Below are positions 30,971-36,683 of a stretch of DNA of 36,683 nucleotides, in pieces. The notes beneath the pieces were generated by a model. The model was not told where the DNA came from and ran no database searches. It was given only the letters and a program-made list of their open reading frames with translations. Numbering within the stretch: position 1 is the stretch's first letter; each line of letters starts with the position of its first letter. The translations under genes and the position numbers were made by a program. Location: NCBI GenBank assembly GCA_035765535.1, contig DASTXE010000005.1, forward strand, positions 1 to 36,683. Direction: 5' to 3'. The stretch comes from Rickettsiales bacterium (GTDB lineage Bacteria; Pseudomonadota; Alphaproteobacteria; Rickettsiales; JABCZZ01).

Positions 30971-31825
30971 ATGTCTCGACTTGAGAAGGGGTTTACGCTT
31001 ATCGAGCTTTCCATCGTGCTGGTGATTATCGGCCTGATTGTGGGTGGAATTCTTACCGGGCAGGATTTGATTAAGGCAGCGCAATTACGGGCCACCATCG
31101 CTCAGCTTGAAAAATACAATACTGCCGTCAATACCTTCAGGAATAAATATAACGGCCTGCCGGGTGATCTCCCGTATTCATCGGCTTCCGGTTTTGGATT
31201 GGCTGCGACGACCGGTGGCGGAACAGGGCTTGGGGACGGTAACGGGCTTATCCAGGACCCCAACCAGACCAATACCCCAGTGGAAGAGATATTGCTGTTC
31301 TGGCGGCATCTGTCGGATGCGGCTTTAATAGACGGTGCGTTTGATATGGATATTACCGTAGCGACAGCGCAGGCTCCTGCAAGCATTGTTGTGGCCAATG
31401 ATTTTCCTGCGGCCAAGATTGGACGCGGCAGTAATGTTATTGTCGGCTCGGATGCCGGTATCAATTATTTAGGTATCTTAGGTCTGATCAATGGCGCCAC
31501 AGGCGGCGCGGCAGGAACGGCCAATTATTTTGGCATACGCACACCGAGCTTCAGCGGTACGGAAGGGCGTAACATAGACCGCAAAATTGACGATAGCTTA
31601 CCGCTGCTTGGCAATGTTCAGGCCCGTGGATACGGTGCGGGTGACATACTGGCCGTTTTGAATGGTGGGACCAACTTCCCTTACTGGACGGCCACAGCTT
31701 CCGGGCCAGCGTGTGTTGTTGGAGGAACATGGCCTATTACAGATTATTCCACGGTAACATACAATCTGGATATCAATAACGGCGGCGATACGCCAAACTG
31801 CGCTATGCGCTTCCGGTTTAACTGA
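30971..31825 (+). CDS. Type IV/type II prepilin-like protein (pseudopilin), paired with a DUF4185-like protein
   Basis: 284 aa. The leader MSRLEKG precedes FTLIE (Glu5 present) and the same hydrophobic helix as the other two pilins. TFRNKYNGLPGDL is nearly identical to the pilin at 23633. The family segments LLFWRHLSDAALIDGAF and IDRKIDDSLP follow, and the protein ends with a cysteine loop and PNCAMRFRFN. A Gly/Thr-rich stretch (TTGGGTGLGDGNG) follows the helix. It lies 103 bases after the NHL-pilin gene, and 14 bases before an exported protein gene with which it should be co-transcribed. Whether it builds a pilus or a secretion pseudopilus is not determinable. Confidence 0.87.
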   Translation: MSRLEKGFTLIELSIVLVIIGLIVGGILTGQDLIKAAQLRATIAQLEKYNTAVNTFRNKYNGLPGDLPYSSASGFGLAATTGGGTGLGDGNGLIQDPNQTNTPVEEILLFWRHLSDAALIDGAFDMDITVATAQAPASIVVANDFPAAKIGRGSNVIVGSDAGINYLGILGLINGATGGAAGTANYFGIRTPSFSGTEGRNIDRKIDDSLPLLGNVQARGYGAGDILAVLNGGTNFPYWTATASGPACVVGGTWPITDYSTVTYNLDINNGGDTPNCAMRFRFN

Positions 31826-31839
31826 CGGAAGGAGAAGCT

Positions 31840-32922
31840 ATGGCTTACGCAAAATGGGCGGCTGGAATATGTCTGCTAGCGGCGGCTTCAGCCAATGCTG
31901 CGGATTATTGTGCGCCTTCGCACGCATTGAAGGCGGTAGCGGATACAGAGTTAAATTCTATATTTGCCCATCAATATGGGCCAGGCTGGATTGGTGGAGA
32001 CAGCACTTATTCTACGCTTCTGCCAGATGGGCGTGTGGCTTTTTCTTTCTCGGATAGTTTTATCGGCACTGCAAAGCCGGATGGGACAGCGAGTCTCGCC
32101 GGTATGCTGCATAATACGGAGCTGGTAGGCAAGCTTCCAAAACTTGCTAGCTATTACGGCGGCAGTTATGCGAAACCGGAGGCGCTTATTCCGAATGCTC
32201 ATAGAGGTAAATGGTTTTGGACATTTGCCACTTATTACGAAAACGGCAGCCAGCTAATATTCATCAATGAATTCGATAACCAGAATCCGTTTGGTAATTT
32301 TACAGGTATCAGCGGCATTGCGGGCATGCAGGTGTCCAAGGATAGCGCGCCGCATCTAAGCAAGCTCACATTACAGCCTTCAAGGGTGATGTGGGGTATG
32401 GCTACGGTGCAGGATGATGCTTATCATTATATTTATGGGCGCGCGATGGATGCTACTTTCGGCAAAATGAAACTCGCGCGCGTACCGCTCGGAAAATCTG
32501 ATATTTTCAGCGTATGGGAGTATTGGAATGGTAAAAAATGGACGCGTGATGTGGGGCAAGCTGTAACGATCGACACAGGGCATGAGCTTGACGGTGTCAT
32601 GCGTCAGCCCACTTGGATGGGAAAGGGATATCTTGCTGTTTCTATTCCTGCCGGAGTGTTTGTCGATAATGAGCTGGATGTTTCCTTCGCCTGTGCACCG
32701 CAAGGACCATGGAGCAAGCCGGTAGCGGTTTACCGTTTACCAGAGGTTGCAGGGCCTTTGGCCTATAAGGATGAAATAGCCTATCTGCCGACGGTGCATC
32801 CTGAACTGGATGGAGAGGGATATATTGTAGCTTCTTATAATATCAATACGACGGACGGTCTTCAGGCTTATGCCCATAATATGCATATCTATCAGCCCCG
32901 GTTTGTAAGGATAGGCTATTAA
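31840..32922 (+). CDS. Exported beta-propeller protein, DUF4185-like
   Basis: 360 aa. A signal peptide (MAYAKWAAGICLLAAASANAA) is followed by a repeat-blade pattern: WIGGDSTYSTLLPDGRVAFSFSDSFIG, LIPNAHRGKWFWTFATYYENGSQLIFINEF, YHYIYGRAMDATFGKMKLARVPLG, PTWMGKGYLAVSIPAGVFVDNELDVSFACAPQGPWSKP and GYIVASYNINTTDG. The GGDSTYS...LPDGR..w.FSDsfiG opening is typical of DUF4185/GH-like five-bladed propellers. Enzymatic activity, if any, is unknown; glycan binding or hydrolysis is a reasonable guess. It sits directly behind a pseudopilin gene, mirroring the pilin-GH5 pair upstream. It is convergent with, and overlaps by 4 bases, the next gene. Confidence 0.7.
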   Translation: MAYAKWAAGICLLAAASANAADYCAPSHALKAVADTELNSIFAHQYGPGWIGGDSTYSTLLPDGRVAFSFSDSFIGTAKPDGTASLAGMLHNTELVGKLPKLASYYGGSYAKPEALIPNAHRGKWFWTFATYYENGSQLIFINEFDNQNPFGNFTGISGIAGMQVSKDSAPHLSKLTLQPSRVMWGMATVQDDAYHYIYGRAMDATFGKMKLARVPLGKSDIFSVWEYWNGKKWTRDVGQAVTIDTGHELDGVMRQPTWMGKGYLAVSIPAGVFVDNELDVSFACAPQGPWSKPVAVYRLPEVAGPLAYKDEIAYLPTVHPELDGEGYIVASYNINTTDGLQAYAHNMHIYQPRFVRIGY

Positions 32923-34421
32923 GAAGGTGAAGGTGAATTGTCCGTGCGCGATGAAGCAGCGCGATCCGTAAATTTCGTCCGGTCTTGCTGCGAGCTTGAA
33001 ATAGTATGATTCGGATAACTGAAGCTGAATTCTGTGCTGTAATCTCTTTCCTGCCGGTATTCAGGACTGCTGATTTCAGCCATGGTTACTTGTTCCCCGG
33101 TCTTTAAATTATGCAGTGGCATCCGGTCACGATTTTGCTTCACGGCGCGCTGCAGGTTCGGCCAGACATCTGTCATGACCCTGAATAATTCGATCTCGTA
33201 ATTTATTTCTGCGGCGGTGCTTTTATAGAATTCTTTCAGCTTTCCATTCTTGAAGAGTGTTACAAATGCCTCATCTTTCTGGATATCACTGTGGGGAGAA
33301 AAATGTTTATGGTAGGCGGCTACCACCATCAACAGTTGATTTGCCATTTCCGGTGTATATCGCTTTGAAAGATTAGAGAAATGACCTTGGTCGTCTCTGC
33401 CATCCAATAGTAGGACTTTAACAATGGCGCCGAGCATTTCATTATATGTATCACGCAACAGACTATTACGCTCGGGCGAGCGGATGTGCGTCAAGCCACA
33501 CGGTAACTGCATGGTCATCGTATCGGGGCGCAAGGATTCATAACGATATCCCCAATCGTCAATCCGAAGATTTTTTACATTAGGGCCAATTCCTCTGCCA
33601 CGGTTATCTATGCCTAAGACGCCGCTCAGAATAGACAAGCAACGCTGCGCCACAGCGGGGTGCTGAGAGTGCTTATTCATGATAGTAATATTTTGTGGCG
33701 CTGTAGCATCACCGTAATGCGCTGTGGCATCATCGTCAAAAGAACCAGTTAAAGCGCTATTGACGAAGCGTATTACCGGATTCCTGGAAGGTTCAGGGGC
33801 GGGTACGTTAATTCTCTGGGATTTCAATTCTGCGGTTTTGTTTGTTGAAAATAGATCGATTTCCTGCTCTGAATGTTTGTCAATACTATACCTTTCTCCA
33901 AACAGAAGCGACACAAACGGCAGGAACGATGTAATAGAACCTGTGCCGTTATTCGTTCTCCAGTCAACATCATTCGTGGTAAACACATCTCCTTGATCAA
34001 GACATATAGCCGAGCCATATCGCGGTTGAGAAGATTGCTTCTCTAACTCATTCAGAGGCATTCCAAGCGCCGAAAAGAAGGCCCCTGCCGTATCATATGT
34101 GCTATAGGAAAGCCGCCGTTCTTGCGGAAAGGGATATTGTTCAGGCTTAATCTGCAGAATATCTTTGCCAAGGTGGCGTATCATTCTCTGCCTGCTTTGC
34201 ATCGGATCAAAATCTTTTAGTGACTCATAAACATCTGAACCTTCCTGGCACTGTATTTCAGTTGTCTCCCATGTACATGTATCTTCACGGTATGATGTAT
34301 CACGAGTATTGGCGGCGGCAATCTCATAGGGGCGAATATCATCATCCATCTGCATGATACGGCCGCCTAATGTATAAAGCAGTGTATAATTCTTGTTTCC
34401 GCCTGCGGAACCTTCCAGCAT
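32919..34421 (-). CDS. C-terminal part of a glycosyltransferase-like protein (split gene)
   Basis: 500 aa from an in-frame ATG, but the frame is open upstream past 34448 (reading DAQSDLLTEKGDIFNQ), where it overlaps the preceding gene in the -1 frame. It begins EGSAGGNKNYTLLYTLGGRIMQMDDDIRPYE: a G..GN+N..LL...G....DDD pattern like the DXD metal/nucleotide-sugar site of GT-A glycosyltransferases, at residues 26-28. The following 450 aa are soluble with no other recognised domain and end in a Ser-rich disordered tail. The N-terminal strand expected for such a fold is supplied by the gene at 34448-34840. Joined, the protein would be 640 aa. Substrate unknown. Confidence 0.6.
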   Translation of the reverse strand: MLEGSAGGNKNYTLLYTLGGRIMQMDDDIRPYEIAAANTRDTSYREDTCTWETTEIQCQEGSDVYESLKDFDPMQSRQRMIRHLGKDILQIKPEQYPFPQERRLSYSTYDTAGAFFSALGMPLNELEKQSSQPRYGSAICLDQGDVFTTNDVDWRTNNGTGSITSFLPFVSLLFGERYSIDKHSEQEIDLFSTNKTAELKSQRINVPAPEPSRNPVIRFVNSALTGSFDDDATAHYGDATAPQNITIMNKHSQHPAVAQRCLSILSGVLGIDNRGRGIGPNVKNLRIDDWGYRYESLRPDTMTMQLPCGLTHIRSPERNSLLRDTYNEMLGAIVKVLLLDGRDDQGHFSNLSKRYTPEMANQLLMVVAAYHKHFSPHSDIQKDEAFVTLFKNGKLKEFYKSTAAEINYEIELFRVMTDVWPNLQRAVKQNRDRMPLHNLKTGEQVTMAEISSPEYRQERDYSTEFSFSYPNHTISSSQQDRTKFTDRAASSRTDNSPSPS

Positions 34422-34447
34422 CTGGTTAAAGATATCGCCTTTCTCTG

Positions 34448-34840
34448 TCAGAAGATCACTTTGAGCGTCCTGAAGCGCTGGTTGACTGCGCGTCCGGTTC
34501 TTTCTCGTAGCATCGCTTTGAAGGCATCTTTATCCTCCCGTGTGACAATAAATACATCATTATTACATGTTCGTGCGATGTTTTGCAGGTGAGCAAAATC
34601 TGTTTCGTAATTAGGGAAGCGCAGATTCTTTTTATCAACTCTCGCGTAAGGATCGGCATCGGAAAAAATAATGATAGGGATACGATGACCATAATGGGTG
34701 AAATTGGCATCGAATTGTTTTAATGTTTCCGCTGCTTCGCGCAGGCGCATAGTGGGAATACACAGATAATGTCCTATATCTTCCTTGGCGGCGCTACGCT
34801 CACTTTTTATGCGTTCCTGGAAAGTTGACGAAGCCGTCAT
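34448..34840 (-). CDS. N-terminal part of a glycosyltransferase-like protein (split gene)
   Basis: 130 aa. After a charged helix comes HYLCIPTMRLREAAETLKQFDANF (about 24-47), resembling the first strand and helix of GT2-like enzymes, and then RIPIIIFSDADP with Asp61 and Asp63 in the place of the usual DD(S/A). A short HLQNIARTCNNDVFIVTREDKDAFKAML follows and the frame stops at 34448. The -1 frame continues without interruption into the 500-aa gene, which holds the DDD motif that should come next. The two are therefore best read as one interrupted gene. No signal peptide. Confidence 0.6.
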   Translation of the reverse strand: MTASSTFQERIKSERSAAKEDIGHYLCIPTMRLREAAETLKQFDANFTHYGHRIPIIIFSDADPYARVDKKNLRFPNYETDFAHLQNIARTCNNDVFIVTREDKDAFKAMLRERTGRAVNQRFRTLKVIF

Positions 34841-34961
34841 CGATAGCCTACTCCTTTTAAGAGCCTAATATAGTGACGGTTTATTCTATCTTTTATTGGT
34901 TAAAGTTGCGTTAACTGTTTTAAAACGGGATTTCTATTCGATTTTTCTTAACCAGTTGTTT

Positions 34962-35705
34962 CTATTGCTTATTCTTTTCTTGATAAACCCGGCTACGGAT
35001 TCTGCGCTGTGTAATGCGTTTTAATTCCTTGCGGATGAATTCAGGGTAAGCATTTAGGGAGATATGCAGATCGTCAATGGCTCCGGCGGCAATCAGCATA
35101 TTGCGGTCTGTGTCGTTATCCCAGTCGAGCAGCATTGCCGGCATAGTCAGAAGTTCCATATTCAAGGCGATGCGGTCGGCTTTCATATCGAAATCATGAT
35201 CGATAATCACGTTCATGACTATCACGCCTGCAAAATTCAGGATTCTGCGTATATGGCGGAAAAAAACCGGCGTGGTGAACGGTTCGGGAATGGTGCCTTT
35301 GCTGTCGAACACATCGATTGCAATGGCGTCATAGGCTTGTGTTGTGTCTGCAACGTAGGAGAACGCATCCTGCACGATACACTCTACTTCCTGGGGGAGG
35401 GCAAAATAACGCTTAGCGACTGTGAATGATTCGGAGCTGATATCTACAACCGTAACTTTACAGCCCGCTTTATGGAGCATGGTTGCAAGCGTACCGCCGC
35501 CGCAGCCGAGCATGAGCACTTTCTTCGCGCCGCTATCGAGAATGATATGGTACATGAGGTGAATATAGGCGCAGGTGCTGATACCATCGCCATTGACCTC
35601 GCTGTGCGAGCAGTTGTTATGGTAATAGGTGCGCGTGCCTTTCTCCTGAGAATCCAGTATACTGATTCTGCCCAGACCCGTTTCAATCTCTTCCAGAATT
35701 GCCAT
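34962..35705 (-). CDS. Spermidine synthase-like class I SAM-fold protein
   Basis: 247 aa. A short beta-rich N-terminal part (GLGRISILDSQ...TYYHNN) is followed by the Rossmann core: KKVLMLGCGGGTLATMLHKA (motif I, about 62-80), VTVVDISSESFTVAKRYF (84-101), CIVQDAFSYV (109-118) and YDAIAIDVFDSKGTIPEPF (125-143). This is the order found in spermidine synthases and their fused or stand-alone relatives. The usual polyamine-site sequence (Y-x-E near GGDGG...) is altered to GCGGGT, so the true substrate may differ from putrescine. The ATG at 35703-35705 lies inside the end of the SulP gene (23-base overlap), so the two are translationally coupled. Confidence 0.75.
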   Translation of the reverse strand: MAILEEIETGLGRISILDSQEKGTRTYYHNNCSHSEVNGDGISTCAYIHLMYHIILDSGAKKVLMLGCGGGTLATMLHKAGCKVTVVDISSESFTVAKRYFALPQEVECIVQDAFSYVADTTQAYDAIAIDVFDSKGTIPEPFTTPVFFRHIRRILNFAGVIVMNVIIDHDFDMKADRIALNMELLTMPAMLLDWDNDTDRNMLIAAGAIDDLHISLNAYPEFIRKELKRITQRRIRSRVYQEKNKQ

Positions 35706-36683
35706 GTAATGCTGCCATTGCTGCGTTTTCCAGAGTATCCGCTACGCTGACTTTCGTCAATTCCGGCGGCAGTTTCTGTATGATCTTGCCTGTAATTTCC
35801 GGTTTGCCGCACAGAATGATGCGTTCCGTCCTGCCGGCGATATCCAGGATCATGGTTTTCATTGCGACCAGTCCTGTCATGTCGATCAGCGGCACGTTCA
35901 GCATATCGATAATCAGCGTCCTGACATTATCCAGCATAAATCCGGCGCGGTCGAATGCTTTTTCTGCCGTTGCGAAGAATAAAGCGCCGTTAATATGATA
36001 AATCAATACGTTGCTTGGAAGATTCAGGTGGGGAGGGGGAGTGCTTATGCCGGAACTGGTCAGTGCGGCTAGGCGTTTGAGCAGGAGCAGACAAGCCAAT
36101 ACGACACCGGCAGTTACGCCTGCCACCATATCGATAAAGACGGTGAATCCGAAGCAGACCAGCAGAACGAGGCTGTCGCTTCCGGGGGCGATACGCAATG
36201 TGCGTACGAACTGGCGGTAATGCGACATGCGGTAAGCAACGGTTACCAGCAGCGCAGCGAGCGCAGACATGGGAATATAAGACATATAACGTGCAAGCAG
36301 CATAACATAGATCATGATGAAGAGTGCGTGCATAGCGGAAGCAAGCGGAGTTTTTGCGCCGCTATGGATATTCGTGGCCGTGCGCGCGATGGCGCCCGTG
36401 GCGGGGATGCCGGAAGCCAGCCCTGAAAGCACATTGCCGATGCCCACGGCGATAAGTTCCGCATTCGGTGCATGTCGCGTGCCTGCGATACCGTCTGCCA
36501 CTGTTGCTGAGAGAAGCGATTCCAGAGCACCGAGCGTGGCAATCACAAGCGAGGGAACGGCGAGGATTTTTAATTCCTCGTAGGACGGCCATGCGAATAG
36601 ATCGCCCGGGATGTGGTTTGGCCAATGGAAGGAAGGCGCAAAGGGCGGAATGCCGTGCCCCGTACTGCCATCCGGCCACTGAA
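35683..36683 (-). CDS. SulP-family anion transporter with STAS domain, N-terminus beyond the window
   Basis: The frame is open to the right edge, so the N-terminal half is outside. The visible ~333 aa begin within membrane segments (SYEELKILAVPSLVIATLGALESLLSATVADG, the conserved SulP region). They continue with the SGIPATGAIARTATNIHSGAKTPLAS signature, helices to about residue 240, and a C-terminal cytosolic STAS domain (VLIYHINGALFFATAEKAFDRA...LIIDMLNVPLIDMTGLVAM). SulP proteins carry sulfate, bicarbonate or dicarboxylates in the inner membrane; the substrate is not predictable here. The stop codon lies inside the spermidine-synthase-like gene, indicating an operon. Confidence 0.9.
   Translation of the reverse strand, partial: QWPDGSTGHGIPPFAPSFHWPNHIPGDLFAWPSYEELKILAVPSLVIATLGALESLLSATVADGIAGTRHAPNAELIAVGIGNVLSGLASGIPATGAIARTATNIHSGAKTPLASAMHALFIMIYVMLLARYMSYIPMSALAALLVTVAYRMSHYRQFVRTLRIAPGSDSLVLLVCFGFTVFIDMVAGVTAGVVLACLLLLKRLAALTSSGISTPPPHLNLPSNVLIYHINGALFFATAEKAFDRAGFMLDNVRTLIIDMLNVPLIDMTGLVAMKTMILDIAGRTERIILCGKPEITGKIIQKLPPELTKVSVADTLENAAMAALHGNSGRD

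Noticed and set aside
1..36683. CRISPR array, rRNA, intact tRNA gene, integrase or complete insertion sequence
   Set aside because: I searched by eye for regular short repeats with spacers, rRNA landmarks, cloverleaf tRNAs, tyrosine or serine recombinase motifs and DDE transposase domains, and found none that could be supported.

Overview
The window looks like the accessory genome of a Gram-negative bacterium, most likely an alphaproteobacterium. The indications are outer-membrane and periplasmic proteins, several prepilin-type proteins of a kind I associate with alphaproteobacterial genomes, an ankyrin protein, and lipopolysaccharide-type sugar modification genes. The genus cannot be read from the sequence. 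Base composition is visibly mixed: the sugar cluster and its flanks (about 6.1-15.3 kb) are AT-rich, while the flavin/redox operon (about 25.5-28.3 kb) is GC-richer.

Left part (1-3.4 kb): an ankyrin protein cut by the window edge; a minus-strand pair made of an IS1-type zinc-ribbon/HTH protein and a small HUH-like endonuclease; a divergent XRE regulator; and an orphan Rhs tip (end of the Rhs core plus a C-terminal toxin-like domain) followed 3 bases later by a probable immunity gene.

Putative genomic island (3.6-15.4 kb): two 48-base identical direct repeats (3575-3622 and 15363-15410) are exactly the 3' half of a tRNA-Thr(GGT) gene, from anticodon loop to CCA. A diverged third copy lies at 5170-5239. 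They read as attachment sites bounding an 11.8-kb island. It carries an unknown 413-aa gene, a pseudopilin gene, and an AT-rich polysaccharide cluster. The cluster holds an acyltransferase-3, a PglD/FdtC-like acyltransferase, a beta-propeller hydrolase-like protein, a FemAB/GNAT-like acyltransferase, GtrB- and GtrA-like proteins, an FdtA-type ketoisomerase, a DegT aminotransferase and a GT-C-like membrane protein. Together these suggest synthesis of an acylated dTDP-3-amino-3,6-dideoxyhexose and transfer of a sugar to a surface glycan. No integrase and no intact tRNA gene lie in the window.

Middle part (15.6-23.5 kb): a methyltransferase-like gene split by a -1 frameshift, a 35-codon remnant related to the 413-aa gene, a DUF202 protein, a small hydrophilic exported protein with a clear terminator, a 2OG-Fe(II) oxygenase, an EamA transporter, an M48-like zinc peptidase lacking membrane segments, a YdeI/DUF1801 protein, and a Ser/Gly/Asp-rich protein of unknown role.

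Right part (23.6-36.7 kb): two pseudopilin genes, each followed by an exported protein (a GH5 glycosidase; a DUF4185-like propeller protein); a large prepilin-Ig-like-NHL fusion whose usual Glu5 is Gln; and, on the opposite strand, a compact operon for a flavinylated redox system (outer-membrane barrel, FMN-binding protein, ApbE, cytochrome b-like membrane protein). Then come a glycosyltransferase-like gene, also split by a -1 frameshift, a spermidine-synthase-like methyltransferase-fold protein, and a SulP/STAS transporter running off the right edge.

Most worth a second look: the tRNA-Thr-bounded island, the pseudopilin/secreted-protein pairs with the Gln5 NHL pilin, the zinc-ribbon plus HUH module, the orphan Rhs tip, and the two split genes with the same frame relation.
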